64,000 nt of DNA from Phycomyces blakesleeanus NRRL 1555(-) (GCF_001638985.1 NW_017265137.1:1577054-1641053), one strand, 5' to 3'; positions 1 through 12,065 are shown, numbered from the stretch's first letter. Notes: generated by a model not told the origin, from the letters alone. A program made the numbers and translations.

Positions 1-342
1 TACAAGTTTTGTACAAAAGATGTCTAGTCAGTTGAACAAAACCCTATAATTATGTACGTAAGTATATACGTATGTATGCGTATGCGTATGTGTATATGTA
101 TTTAATTTCTGTATGATTCGTGAGAAACTCCTGGATGATATGAGATACTGCATATATATATATCTCTCTCTCTCTTTATCGCACTTCATTTTCATTTTCA
201 CTTTCATTCTATTACTTAGTTATTTTAGCTTATTTTCTTCAATATATTTGAACTTTCTTTCTTTCTTTCTTTATTTAATATATCTATTATCTATTACTTT
301 ATTAATACCATTGCCATATTTCTGTGTCAGATACCTGCATAA
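1..342. other. 5' flank of inositol oxygenase gene, no gene seen
   Basis: AT-rich and pyrimidine-rich sequence with TATG and CT simple repeats. A pyrimidine-rich stretch ending in CAG lies about 12 bases before the ATG at 343, so a 5'-UTR intron ending there is possible but unproven. No coding feature is supported. Confidence 0.5.
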
Positions 343-1212
343 ATGGTCCGTGTAGAACATTCGCTATCAGAGGCATTCAAAGTGACAGAGGCGTGGGAGA
401 GCTTTTTGCAAACAAAATATGGTGAGAATACGTCTTCCAAAAGCACCGAAGCCTTTCGAGTTTACACCGAAGACGAAGAAACGACTGTAACCAAGTTCTA
501 CCGTGAGAACCACGAAAAACAGACCTTGGCGCATGTCCTGGCCCAGAAACTAAAGTATGGTACCCTCGACAAGGCCCAAATGGGGGTCTGGGAGGCATTG
601 GAATTCTTGAATGGGCTTGTAGACGAATCAGACCCTGACACTGCACTTCCGCAGATGGTGCACGCCTTGCAATCGGCCGAGGCAGCCCGTAGAGACGGTC
701 GTCCCCGGTGGATGATCCTGGTTGCTCTGATTCACGATCTGGGTAAATATCTCTTTTTTATGGGCGAGCCTCAGTGGACAGTCGTAGGAGACACTTTCCC
801 AGTCGGTTGCCAGTACTCGGACAAGATTGTCTATCGTGCTTTTTTGAATAACAACCCTGACCATTGCCATCCCGTCTATTCGTCCAAGTACGGCATATAT
901 TCACCCAATTGTGGTCTCGACAAAGTCCATCTTAGCTACGGCCACGATGAATACCTTTACCAGGTCTGCAAACCATATCTTCCCAAAGAAGCTCTTTATT
1001 GTATTCGATACCATTCATTCTATTCATGTCACACGGAGGGAGAGTACAGCTGGCTGCTAAACGAATTTGATTTACAAATGATGCCCCACCTAAAGATCTT
1101 CAATCAGTATGATCTTTACTCTAAGGCTGAACAGCCTCCGGATGAAAAGGCACTCAGGCCATTCTACGAAGAGCTTATAAAAGAATACTTTCCCCCTTCT
1201 ATTGACTGGTAA
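343..1212 (+). CDS. MIOX: myo-inositol oxygenase (MIOX)
   Basis: Single-exon gene of 289 aa, close to the ~285 aa of animal MIOX. The family is a non-haem di-iron enzyme that cleaves myo-inositol with O2 to D-glucuronate, in the cytosol. All six expected iron ligands can be placed: His107 (QMVHALQ), His131 and Asp132 (ALIHDLGK), His201 (SYGHDEYLY), His224 (IRYHSFY) and Asp257 (FNQYDLYS). Their spacing follows the animal enzyme, with a three-residue shortening between the fourth and fifth ligands. The start at 343 gives the normal length, and no alternative upstream ATG in frame is convincing. The stop TAA is followed by AATAAA-like signals within 60 bases. The next gene downstream is on the same strand but 0.5 kb away, so there is no operon-like linkage. 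Inositol catabolism or glucuronate supply to cell-wall polymers is the inferred role. Confidence 0.96.
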   Translation: MVRVEHSLSEAFKVTEAWESFLQTKYGENTSSKSTEAFRVYTEDEETTVTKFYRENHEKQTLAHVLAQKLKYGTLDKAQMGVWEALEFLNGLVDESDPDTALPQMVHALQSAEAARRDGRPRWMILVALIHDLGKYLFFMGEPQWTVVGDTFPVGCQYSDKIVYRAFLNNNPDHCHPVYSSKYGIYSPNCGLDKVHLSYGHDEYLYQVCKPYLPKEALYCIRYHSFYSCHTEGEYSWLLNEFDLQMMPHLKIFNQYDLYSKAEQPPDEKALRPFYEELIKEYFPPSIDW

Positions 1213-1706
1213 ATAATGATATTAATAAAAACAATAAACTAGTAATAAAGGAGTGTATAAATAAGCAAAACAAGGAAATCATAGAAGCAAACCTGTTATT
1301 GTATTTTACATAACTATCCTTTAACAGTAATATAAATGTGTGTGTATGAGTATGTGTTGTTGCTGCTGTTGTCAAGTATCTCTCTCTCTGTATCTCTCTA
1401 TTTATATATCCTATGTTCTCATTTACTTGGACTTTTATGTCTGTCTACCTGTTTTTATTAATTGTATTTTAATTTTAATTTTTTAATTTTTTAATTTTAA
1501 TTTTAATTTTAATTTTAATTTTAATTTTAATTTTAATTTTAATTTTAATTTTAATTTTAATTTTAATTTTAATTTTAATTTTAATTTTAATTTTAATTTT
1601 AATTTTAATTATTTTATATCCTATATTTTTCTCCTGACAGTTTATTTAAATTTATTAATTCAATTATATAATAATTTACTATATTAATAATAAAATATTT
1701 CTTGTA
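1213..1706. repeat. spacer with TTTTAA hexanucleotide array
   Basis: Intergenic spacer between the oxygenase and methyltransferase genes. Positions about 1465-1610 are an almost uninterrupted (TTTTAA)n array of roughly 24 units. The rest is 3'-UTR-like AT-rich sequence and (CT)n/(TG)n tracts. No coding potential seen. Confidence 0.8.
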
Positions 1707-3400
1707 ATGGTCAATCGTCTTCCTGCTCAAGGCATTCAGTTACCTAATGGTTGCTCCACTGCCCAAGAATATGCTACCCAATTGATGACATTTTCCGATC
1801 GCTACCGATGGTTGACTGAATTGCATGTTATGGATTTCATAACTAATGAACATTGGGATCTACTTGATCCAACCTGGAGAGAAACATTATTACCTAATGT
1901 TATTGAAGATGACGATACCTGGTTTATGCGTATACTCCAATTAGCATCAGATGCCAAAAGTGTATGTTTATACTTTTTTTTAAAAAAATAAAATAAAATA
2001 AAGGGGATAAATATAATAATAACAATAATAATAATCATGTCTTGCTCCTCATTTTGATTAGGATCACAATTGGCCGGAATCCCTCCAAGATTACCTTTCC
2101 AATATCCAGAAATTAACCTTGGAAAGAGAATGTTATGGTAACAAATGAATCGATTGATAATTTATATAACAATTATCTTTTTTTTTCTTCTTCTTTCAAA
2201 TAAATCAATATTAATAATGTAAAATTCTCAAATCTAGACAAGATTCCTTGTGATAAGATTGACAAAAAGATGTTGGGAGGAATGTCAGGCAAAAAAGTAC
2301 ATGAAGTTGAACAAATGAGTGCATTGATTCAAAGTGTAGCCAAGCCCCAGGAATATTCTGTGCTTGATCTCGGTGCTGGACAAGGATATCTTTCACGAGC
2401 ACTTGCGCTTCACTACAATCTTCAGGTTTTGGGTGTAGATATGTCTGAGATTCAGACTCGTGGAGCACAAAAGTTCGATGCAAAGGCACTCCACAAGTCG
2501 TCACCGTTGTCATTGTTATCGACCTCAGTGGCAGCAGTAGCGCAACCTAGATTGGAACACATCACACAACGAGTCACGCCCAAGAATGTGGATTCGATCC
2601 TTGAAAAACGCGATCCTCTTGGAAATCACAATTGGCTGGTGTGTGGATTGCATACCTGTGGAGATCTTGGGAGTACAACTATGCGATTGTTTGCAAAGAG
2701 TGACCAGGTCCAAGGATTGGTACATGTGGGGTGCTGCTACCACTACTTAACTGAGTCTGATAGTCCTGACCGAGGATTCCCTATGAGCGAACACGTAGAC
2801 GGCCACACATTAGGTACAACAGCGCGTGTATTGGCCTGTCAATCTCCATCTCGTTGGATTGACCAACCAAGGGCTTCTTTGGATACTTTTGACCAGCACT
2901 TTTTCCGTGCAATGTTCCAGGTAATTTAAAAATCAAGTCAATGCACAAATAATATATGTTTGTTTCATTAAAATGTTAACCCATAATTTACACTATAGGA
3001 TCTTTTGGTGCACAAGGGACTTGTAGAACAGGCATCTGCTCTTGTCCTCGGAAAACTCAACAAACAAAAGAAATTCGATGGATTTGTAAAAAAGGCATTG
3101 GAGCGTCTTGAAATATCAGCAGATGCGATTTCGAGTGAAGAAGCGATCTTGTACGAACAACAGTGTCGTAACAACCGAGTAGACAAGAAACTAATTGTAC
3201 TCTGGACACTGCGAGCACTGATGGGGCCCATTTTGGAGAGCTTGGTGCTTACCGATCGCTATCTGTACCTTTGCCAGTCTGTACCCAGTTCACAAGTATG
3301 GATGTGGCCACTTTTCAGCCCTGCCCAGTCCCCTCGTAACATGGTGTTTGTTGCCCTCAAATCAACTCAATTATCTCAAAAAATTCTAGTAAATGAATAA
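1707..3400 (+). CDS. METTL25/RRNAD1-like methyltransferase
   Basis: Four exons reconstructed from in-frame GT..AG junctions: 1707-1961, 2062-2137, 2238-2920 and 2999-3400, giving about 470 aa. The split codon across intron 2 rebuilds cleanly as GAC. The protein matches the METTL25/METTL25B (RRNAD1) family. An N-terminal helical part is followed by the GMSGKKVHEVEQ segment, a Rossmann SAM-binding motif VLDLGAGQGYLSRAL (residues ~152-166), then LVCGLHTCGDLG and HVGCCYHYL, which are typical of this family. The C-terminal part (DLLVHKG, LWTLRALMGPILESL) is also family-like. Substrate is not established for most members and is not inferred here. Introns are 76-100 bases with canonical borders. The gene converges on the uL6m gene (stop codons 303 bases apart). 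Confidence 0.9.
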
Positions 3401-3703
3401 TATGCACCCTTTACCCCCCCACCCCCACCCACATATATACATATACATATTCCATTTTCTTGTTTTGTATTTGGTTTGCATTCTGTCCCTCTATATTTTC
3501 CTTTTTGATTTTTTCCTGTACTTTGTGTGTGTGTTTGTGTGTTTGTGTCTATGTTTATTGTTGTGATGGAAATATGCTCTCTTTCTCTTTCTTTCTTCAT
3601 TATCGTCTTCTTTACTATATTCTTTGTCTTTTTCTTCATCGTCGTCACCTTCTTCTTGTTGTTGTATATATTTATATATTTGGTTTGTTGAATCGTTATT
3701 TGT
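3401..3703. other. convergent 3' spacer
   Basis: A 303-base spacer between two convergent stop codons. It is pyrimidine-rich on the plus strand with C-runs near 3,413 and TG repeats near 3,525-3,550. It probably contains both 3' UTRs. No gene seen. Confidence 0.6.
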
Positions 3704-4387
3704 TTACTTCTTCTTGCCTTCCTTCTTCTTGATAGTCTCATCGTTGATGAAAATACCCTTTTGGTTGTAAGGCTCGGGCTTTCTCCAGCGCTGGATACAG
3801 GCAGCGAGTTCAGTAACCTGCTGAAGATCGACTCCCTGGAGGATAAGACGGTTTGGCTGGGGAATAGAGCAAGTGACGCCTTCTGGCAGTTCAATGTTGA
3901 CAGGGTGAGCATAACCAAGTTTGAGAGCAATGGTGCGTTCGTTGTTCTCGAGTGTGCCTCTGTAACCGACACCGACCAGACGGAGCTGGACGCGGTAGCC
4001 TTCAGAGACACCGACGATTGCGTTGTTGATTAGTGCACGGGTTGTACCCCACATGGATCGTTGCTGCTTTACGCTGTCGTCGGTGATGCCGACTTCGAGG
4101 ACGTGTTCGGCAGTAGGGTCGGTGGCAAGGGTAAAGCCAAGCTTGACGAATGGCTTGATTGCCAACTGCTGCTTTCCCAAAGGACCGCGGACGGTTAAGG
4201 TGGTGTTGTAAAGTTCAGAGGGAATACGGGGGGTCTGGATAGGTGTCAGGTCATGTTCGATCGAAACCTCTTGTGCGTAGGCAATGGGCTTACGGCCGAC
4301 ATGAGAGAGAACGGGGGCAGAAGTAGAAAGAGCCCGGCTTGAGAGCTGGCGAGTTACTGAAAGTGTTTTACTAGTTAACCGCAACAT
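3704..4387 (-). CDS. MRPL6: mitochondrial large-subunit ribosomal protein uL6m
   Basis: Intronless 227-aa gene. The N-terminus is Arg/Ser/Thr-rich and lacks acidic residues (residues 1-30), as expected for a mitochondrial presequence. The body has the two L6 folds. The family signature region is visible as LRLVGVGYRGTLE (about residues 135-147) and the second half ends QRWRKPEPYNQKGIF, equivalent to the GKGI motif region of bacterial L6. The tail is Lys-rich (KKKEGKKK). It acts in the mitoribosome large subunit near the GTPase-associated centre. The start is the only Met upstream of the presequence. It is divergent from the ankyrin gene across a 2.5-kb spacer. Confidence 0.95.
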   Translation of the reverse strand: MLRLTSKTLSVTRQLSSRALSTSAPVLSHVGRKPIAYAQEVSIEHDLTPIQTPRIPSELYNTTLTVRGPLGKQQLAIKPFVKLGFTLATDPTAEHVLEVGITDDSVKQQRSMWGTTRALINNAIVGVSEGYRVQLRLVGVGYRGTLENNERTIALKLGYAHPVNIELPEGVTCSIPQPNRLILQGVDLQQVTELAACIQRWRKPEPYNQKGIFINDETIKKKEGKKK

Positions 4388-5030
4388 TATTGTTATTGTT
4401 ATTAATTATATTTTAAAAAACAACAATAAAAAATAATTAAAAAATTAAAAAAAATAAAGTAAAATAATTAAAAAAAAAAACCAGGTAATTTTTTTTTATA
4501 TTATTTTATACTGTATTATATTGTATTATATTATATTATAAATTAATATATATATATATATATATAAAAAAGAGGGGGGGACGAGAAAAGAGACAAGGAG
4601 TGTTGAGACGGGGTAAAGAAGTCCGTTGGTTTGTTTACTACAAAAATGTAGAGGTCCCAAATTTTGCTGTCCCGCTCACTGTCACATCCAGTAATTTTGT
4701 ATTTTGTATTTTTTATTAATTTTTTAACTTTTATTTTACGTATGTGTGTATGGTGTATTGGAGTTTGTATATGCTATATAGACCTTTCAGGTACAAAATT
4801 TAGAGGCAAAGAGAGTAGGAGAAAAGAGAGAAATGTTTGTATGTATGTGGGTGTGTTCAGCAATGGATTTTATTTTAGATGACTAGAGAGGTAAAAGAAA
4901 AATAATTATTTTATAGGTTTCTTTATTTCTTCTTGTTTTAATCAAAGAATAGAATCAGCCAATCAAACAAGGCCGATAAACACATTAGATAAACTAATTT
5001 GAATAAAGTGCATACATATATTTTTGAACT

Positions 5031-5065
<35 letters not shown>

Positions 5066-5579
5066 TAAGGCATGAATATAGTAATTAGTGAATGAAATCA
5101 AAAGAAAGAAAAAATTAATGAACGACTAGATAAAGAAGCTTGATTGATTTCCCATATAAATAATATCTATCTATCTACTCTCTTTGCCTCTTTAACAAAT
5201 AAAAATAAAATTCCCTATTAATCTATAAATGAATAATCATAATTTCTATTAAAAAGTAATAAAAAGAAAATTACAACAGTCGTAATTCTTGTGTGATTTG
5301 AACAAAATATTAAGATTGATTAAGATTTCTTTATCCTCTATTCATTCATCCAATTATTTAATTATTTAAGCACCAATTCATTCTTTTCATTGATTCATTC
5401 TTTGTTTCTTTGTTCCTTTCTTGGCTTGAAATCTAGAATTTTAGAAATCTGTAAATTAGGAAATTCCCAAAAATGATAATGTATGTGACTGTCGTTTGTC
5501 TTTATAGAGTTTGGCATAAAGCAAGGTTCACACAGGCATATTTATATACATTTATAAGAAATTATTATAATTCTTACGT

Positions 5580-5656
5580 ACACACACATACACAAATACA
5601 CATATACATACATACGCACATACATACATACATACATACATACATACATACATACA
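5580..5656. repeat. (CATA)n microsatellite
   Basis: Imperfect CACA/CATA followed by about nine clean CATA units. The same frame reads as a His/Tyr/Ile string, which is an artefact. Confidence 0.85.
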
Positions 5657-5716
5657 AAAGGCGTAGATTTTAATTCTTTCTTTCTAATATGATGATTGCG
5701 GTATATAAACCACAAG

Positions 5717-5724
5717 TGACGTCA
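5717..5724. promoter_or_regulatory. CRE palindrome TGACGTCA
   Basis: A perfect 8-bp cAMP-response-element palindrome, the consensus for ATF/CREB-class bZIP factors. It sits in the divergent spacer about 1.2 kb upstream of the ankyrin gene start and 1.3 kb upstream of uL6m. The motif is seen directly; binding is inferred. Confidence 0.35.
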
Positions 5725-5759
5725 TTCTATTTTCCGGCTTCTGTCTGCATGGCCAATTC

Positions 5760-5816
5760 GCCTTTTTTTTTTCTTTCTTTCTTTCTCTCTCTCATTTTCT
5801 CCCTCCCTCTCTCCCT

Positions 5817-5854
<38 letters not shown>

Positions 5855-5990
5855 ATTTCTGTCTCTGTCTCTGTCTTTTTTTTTTCTTTTTTTTTTCCTT
5901 TTCTCTTTTTCTCTTCCTCTTCTTCTTATTCTTTTTTTTTTCTTTTTCTTCTTCTTCTTTTCCCCCATCTTCATTTGACACCTCCCTTCT
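5760..5990. repeat. long polypyrimidine/polypurine tract
   Basis: About 230 bases almost entirely C/T on the plus strand, with TTTC, CCCT and CT sub-repeats. Such tracts can form triplex (H-DNA) structures. No coding role. Confidence 0.8.
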
Positions 5991-6659
5991 TCCCTTCTAT
6001 CCTTTGAATCTCATTAGGAAGGCCAAGAGGTTAGTTGATTCCTTCATTGGTTTCAAGTAGTAGTCATTCCTACTACATATATATATCAAACAAAAACATA
6101 TTTCTTTTAAACATAGTATTAATATTAAATTTCTTAAATACGTATAACATCAACCAACTAACTGATTGACTAATTTTTTGTTTTGTTTTTGTCTTTGTCT
6201 TTTTGGATTATCATTACTATATTCTTTATTGTAGAATCGTCATTGTCACCTTAATGTAAGGCTTATGCAACAACAACAACGACAACGACAACATTGACCA
6301 AAATCTCAATATCTTATACCATCTATACTTCTTTTTCTTTTGTTTAACCTTTTATTCAGTTCTTTTTTTTTATAATATTTTTTTTACTACTCTCTTTCAC
6401 CGAGTTTTATTATTCATTCGTTGACAGCCCACACTTCATTTCCACTCATTGATTGATTGATTGATTGCTTGATTTCATTGAGGTACTAAACACAATAAAT
6501 AAATAAATAAATAAATAACAAAAAAAAAATTCTTTAATAAATTCAACCTTTATTATGAACTAACACATTCACATTCACATTAGACAATTCAACCATAGGA
6601 CTCTCTCTATTATTTATTGTTTTTTTTTCTAAGAAAAAAGAAAAAAAAAAGATCATTTT

Positions 6660-6695
<36 letters not shown>

Positions 6696-6937
6696 CTTAA
6701 ATATATAATATACATATTATTTATTTATAATATATATATACAGATATATAAATATATATATTTATTTCTTTATTTCTTTATTTCTTTCTTATACAATATT
6801 ATAATACTTGATATTTGTACAAAGAAGAAAAAAATATATAAGACGTCAACACCATCAACAAGAGCAAGAACAAAGGCAAGATACAAGGACAAGAGCAAGA
6901 TACAAAATCATTAAAAGGGAACTCAAGAAAGAAGAAC

Positions 6938-9900
6938 ATGATGGACACCCTAAACTTTGGCACCAACACTCTTGTACGAATACCCGACCCAGACGTGCGC
7001 TCAACGGCTAGGAAAGATGCTGAAAAGTCAACAAATCCAAATACATCATCAAAAACATCAGCATCATCATCAACAACATCATCAACATCAACTTCTTCTT
7101 CTCCTTCATCATCACCGCCACCACAACAACAACAAATCACAAAAACAAAAGCTACCACTACTTCTTCTTCATCATCATCATCATTATCATCAACAAATGC
7201 ATTATCTACCTCATCAACATCTACATCAATATCAACAGCACCAGCAACCGCAACCGCAACCCCAACTGTAACAGCAACAGCAACAGTACCAAAACCATTG
7301 GCATCACCAGTAGCAGATAGTGATGAATTTGAAGATGAAGAAGATCGATATTGGAGTGACTACCATAAGAAAAACAAACTTCGCCAAACCGATGGTGCCA
7401 ATACTTCGGCTGAGGCTCTGTCAGATGATGATAACAGTAGTCGGCCAAACGAAAAGAAAAAACGGGGTCGTCCTCGCAAGGACAGCACGACAGATAAACT
7501 ACCTACCACCAAAAGACCGCGCATGCCCAGTGATCCCGAACACCCACCCCGGGAATCGCCTGACCCAAAACCCAAGGGAAGACTCGCCTGTCACGACCCG
7601 AATCGGACTGACAAGGCCGGAAGAACAAAGCTGTTTGCCTGCACTACCGCCGGCCACCTTGACAAGGTCCGCGAGTGGGTCAGCAGAGGCGCAGACGTCA
7701 ATTTTAAGGACAATGCCGGCTGGACCCCCATCCACGAAGCCGCCATCAAAGGCCAGTGCGAGATTGCCGAGTACTTGATCGAGTGCGGCGCCGACATCAA
7801 CGTCCGTGGCTTCGGAAACGACACCCCTCTCCACGACGCCTGCTCAAACGGCTTTGTAGACTGTGTCCGGCTCTTGGTCAACAAAGGCGCCGATGTGTTT
7901 GCCCTCAATGCCGACAAGCAGACTCCTTTGGACGTCTGCGAATCCACAGACAGCGAGTGTGCCCAGATCGTGCACGACAAGATGCGTCAATTGGACAGAC
8001 TGGTGGCACGAGATTCGGCTGGCAGGACAACTCTTCATTGTGCATGCGCAGCAGGAGACTATGACGAAGTTGCCTCGCTCGTTCGCCAGGGTGCAAACAC
8101 AAATGCAAAAGACAACGCTGGCTGGACCCCACTCCACGAGGCTGCCCGCAGTGGCCACCTCAACATCGTCAAACTCTTGCTTGACCACGGTGGAGACATC
8201 AACACCCTCGGCCACCTGTCCAACACCCCTCTGCACTACGCCAGCATCCACTCCCACCCCAATGTAGTCAGCCATCTAATCGAAGCCGGAGCTGACATCG
8301 ATCTCACCAATGATGAAGGAAAGACTGCTTACGAAGCGTGTGACTCACCAAAAGTGCGACGTATCCTTGCATCTCGAATCGATGAACTACGAAAGCAACG
8401 GGCAGTCAGCGACGCCATTGACGAAGTAACCTTTCTGTCAATGCACAACCAACGACGCGTCGGAAAAAAGACTGTTGCTGCAGACCGCCATCTTTCACGT
8501 GAAGAGCGCAAGATTCAGGCGATTATGCGCACCTTTGAGAACATGGAACAAAACCAAACCAAACGACCGCGCGGACCCAAGCCACGCATGGACAATGAAG
8601 AAGAAGATGATGAAGAAGAAGAAGATGAAGACCAGGGACCATTGCGACGTAAAAAACGATCGGCCCCGCAACAACAACAACAACAACAACAACAATCACA
8701 ATCACAATCACAATCACAATCACAATCACAATCACAACCACAACCACAACCACAACCACAAGCACAAGCACAAGCACAAACACAGCCGCAACCACAAACA
8801 CAAACACAAGCACAACAAAAAACCAACAATAACAGTAATCATCGACGTCAGTTGTCCTGTTCAACCGAAGCCGAATCGCGAGAATGCTCTGTACCCCCAT
8901 CCCAGCGCAAACCTGTGGACGCAACCAAACTCGACCCAAAGAAAAAAGACACCAGTGGACGGACACACCTCCACAAATGGTCGATCCGTGGTGATGTTTC
9001 CGTGGTCGAAACCTTACTCAAGGCCGGAGCTAACCCCAATGAAACCGATAATGCTGGCTGGACACCGCTTCACGAGGCAGCCTTGCGGGGCCGTGCGCAG
9101 GTTGTGCAGATACTACTTGAAAATGGAGCGGATCCGAACTCCAAGGGAGCCGATCAAGACACGCCTCTTCACGACGCAGTCGAGAATAGTCACCGAGAAG
9201 TCGTCCAGATGCTACTCAGCCATGGCGCAGACCCTCATGCACGGAACATCAAGGGATCTCAGCCTCTTGAGATCGCATTAGAAAACAAAGATGAAGCGAT
9301 TGAACTTGCAGTACGCCAGGCACTTGTTTCGTATGTCAGACCACCAAAAGACACTGCCAAACGCAACACTGCCGGTAGTAACAAGAAAAACAACAATAAC
9401 AATACAACCGGACTTTCGTCTAATGTGTCAGCCCCAGGGTCAAAGAAACCTGTCTTGGAGAAGAAACGGAATCGAAAGCCCGTGGATACCACTACACCCA
9501 GTAAGTTAATAATTTTTTATTTTTTATTTTTTTGCTTTGCTTTGCTTTGCTTTGCTTTGCTTTGCTTGTAGTTTATTCATTTAATCCTTAATTAGATATA
9601 AAATTATTATTAATCATTGTTAAAAATTTGCCATTTATTTTTTGTTATTCTTATTACTATTATTTTCTTGGGCTATAAAAAAAAAGAAGTTACCCCGATC
9701 AGTAATGACCCACCCACCAAAGGACAGTTAAAAAAGCGACGATTGGTACTGGCTGCCGAACTCGAGTCAACGCGTGTGAGAGTGAAATCAGAACCTTCTA
9801 GTAGCCCACCTTCGATGTCTCCGATAGCCTCTGCTCACTCAGCCATGAAGTTGGAATATATTAACAGCCCTGGAGTGAATCCTAATAATGGTAGCGAGGG

Positions 9901-10882
9901 AGAGTGCATAGAGGCCCAAAAGGCTCATGCTCGCAAACTGTCTGGAATGCACCTGCCGAAAAAGAATGTTTTTGCACTCCAGTGTAATAATGACCTTCCG
10001 CCTGATGGTCCCCATACTCCTATTCCTACACCTCCCCCAGAGCGATGGCACAAGGTCAAAGAAGAAAATGATATTGACGGACAACAACGGACGATGGTTT
10101 CAAATAATCTTACGGCAGCAACCACAACATTAAAATCATCATCACCGTCATCGTTATCATTAAAAGCACAGTCTTTGGCAGAGGCAATGAGATATCTCCC
10201 ACTCTACACAGTTCAGTTGGTTGAAGACGATGATGGACCGATCGTGAAGCGATCGTTTTATGTGGTTGATCTGCAGGTCAGTCTTTTACTCGGGGTTTCT
10301 ACGTGTGACCTGTGGAAAAAGTATGGATATCTGCATCGGCGCTTGGTGTCTCTGACAGAAAAGGAGAAGCTGTGGTCACCGCTGTCGAGGATGATCTGTT
10401 CGCAACATGGAGATGGACATGCTTGTGACAAGAAAAAAGCGGCATCTACAGTGGCACGTCTAAAGGAGTCGGAAAAGCTGCGGTTTTTGGACACGCCGCT
10501 GTACTTTATGCGGCTAGAGGATGTGGTGCAGTTGATAAAGAGCGATTATGGATATCTTAGCGAGAGTCTGATAACGATCACACTTGATATCGGGTACAAG
10601 GATAGCGCTGAGATCAACAAGTCGACCACACCAACCGCAACACCTGCACCGACACCTGCATCAACGCCAATGTCAACGCCAGCACTAGTACCAGCACCAG
10701 CACCAGCACCAGTACCAGCACCAGCGCCAGCACCAGCGCCAGCGCCAGCAGAAGAACAGCCGCCTTCGCCTTCACCTATTTTCAATAGACGACCTGGGTA
10801 CGGACTGCCACCAAAATTTGCGCTAAAGATGCAGAAGCAGGGGATGCTTACGATGAATGAAAATAATACCACACAACGATGA
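6938..10882 (+). CDS. ankyrin-repeat, poly-Q protein, HOS4-like
   Basis: Two exons, 6938-9500 and 9690-10882 (or 9687), giving about 1,251 aa. Order along the protein: Ser/Thr-rich low-complexity N-terminus; a basic AT-hook-like KKKRGRPRK (~residues 172-180); three separate ankyrin blocks (~224-338, 356-470, 670-785), each with a DNAGWTP[LI]HEAA core; an acidic stretch and a Gln-rich run (~578-628) between blocks 2 and 3. Exon 2 encodes a conserved C-terminal region with YVVDLQVSLLLGV and an Ala/Pro repeat near the end. The SAGRT..DNAGWTPLHEAA pattern and the C-terminal domain resemble fungal HOS4, a subunit of the Set3C histone deacetylase complex; that assignment is inference. The intron donor is GTAAGT, with a tandem AGAAG acceptor. 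The start is the first of two adjacent ATGs. Confidence 0.85.
8671..8822 (+). repeat. CAA/CACAAT/CACAAC/CACAAG coding repeat
   Basis: A stretch inside exon 1 of the ankyrin gene made of CAA trinucleotides, then CACAAT, CACAAC and CACAAG hexamers. It encodes Gln-Ser, Gln-Pro and Gln-Ala dipeptide runs. Likely length-polymorphic. Confidence 0.9.
9501..9689 (+). other. ankyrin-gene intron with (GCTTT)n
   Basis: An intron of 189 bases (186 with the upstream acceptor), long for this window. It contains seven or so GCTTT units at ~9,534-9,566 and ends in two AG dinucleotides three bases apart (9,685-9,686 and 9,688-9,689). Both are in phase with the downstream frame. Confidence 0.75.
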
Positions 10883-11042
10883 ATGAAAAAAAGAGAGAGA
10901 AGGAGAATATATATATACACACACTACACATAATATATACATATAAGAGTTTGAACATTGAGAGAAAGACCAAGCCAAACCCAAAAAAAAACTCCCCCCA
11001 AAAAAAACACACATACACAAAGAGTATACAACAGTACAACAA

Positions 11043-11157
11043 AGTACAGTACAGTACAGTACAGTACAGTACAGTACAGTACAGTACAGTACAGTACAGT
11101 ACAGTACAGTACAATACAATACAATGCAATACAATACAATACAATACAATACAATAC
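11043..11157. repeat. (ACAGT)n then (ACAAT)n array
   Basis: About 14 copies of the pentamer ACAGT followed by about 10 of the variant ACAAT. A shorter run of the same ACAGT pentamer occurs at 17,577-17,613. Confidence 0.9.
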
Positions 11158-12029
11158 ATACGACGCATTACATATACACAATCAATCACGCACACCAAAT
11201 CACTGCCCATTTTACTACCCATTCTACTACTATTACTTTTTTATTACATTTACTACTATTACATTTCTTTACACCATTTACATACACACGAGCACATATA
11301 TATTCACAACCACGCACAATATCCCCCCCTTATTTTATTTTTTTCACTCAAAATCACGCAAATCAGTCCGTCAAGTCCACCAAGTCCCTCAACCTATACT
11401 TCTGTCTGCCTACCTACCTACCAACTTGTCCGTCCACTCGACATTTCATTAGTCAGTCAGGCAGGCGTTTTTATATATATATATATAACAAAACATGTAA
11501 CAAGACTTGCTTGGATCTTTTTCTTTTTCTTTTTTATTATTAGTATTATTATTATTTTGTCTCTGCAAATTTCCTTTCTTCTTCTTTTAATCTTTCTACA
11601 TATATCTTTATATATTTCATACACTCAAGGCTCCCCTCTCTTACTTTCTATTCTTTTCTCTCTCTCTCTCTTTCAAAGAAGATATAAAAATCAATGGGAA
11701 ATCAATGAAAGTATAAATGAAATTAGAATTAGAAATGGAAATAGATATACTGTGACTGAGAGAAAGAGAGAATAGAATAGAGTAAGAAAAAGAAAAAAGA
11801 TAAAGTTATGCACGATACCCGTCCGCAAACTTACTTCCTTGACATTCCATTTTTGAATTTTCTATTTTATTTTATTTTTCTTTCTTTCTTTCTTTCTTTC
11901 TTTCTTTATTTTGTAATCTCTTCTTTCCCATGCTTGTACAAAAAAATCTCGTTTTTTTTTTAATTTTATATATCAACACACAAAAATCTTTTCTCTTTTT
12001 TTTTTCAATTATTTTCTCCACACCCTCCC

Positions 12030-12065
<36 letters not shown>

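Larger units (their letters stand above)
4388..6937. other. 2.55-kb divergent spacer, low complexity
   Basis: The spacer separates the divergent uL6m and ankyrin genes and should hold both promoters. It has TA, AAT, CATA and CT simple repeats, poly-T runs and short duplicated motifs. No conserved coding sequence was found; open frames here translate to Ser/Phe/Leu or His/Tyr low-complexity strings. CCAAT appears near 4,957 (gccaatcaaac). Confidence 0.6.

Noticed and set aside
5689..6060. 123-codon Ser/Phe/Leu frame
   Set aside because: Read-through of the polypyrimidine tract.
8475..9281. 268-codon frame with a His/Asn repeat inside the ankyrin gene
   Set aside because: Alternate frame of the CAA/CACAAT repeat; the ankyrin frame is the conserved one.
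10823..11775. Several long open frames (up to 298 codons) on both strands
   Set aside because: They translate the ACAGT/ACAAT array and AT-rich spacer; no conserved sequence.
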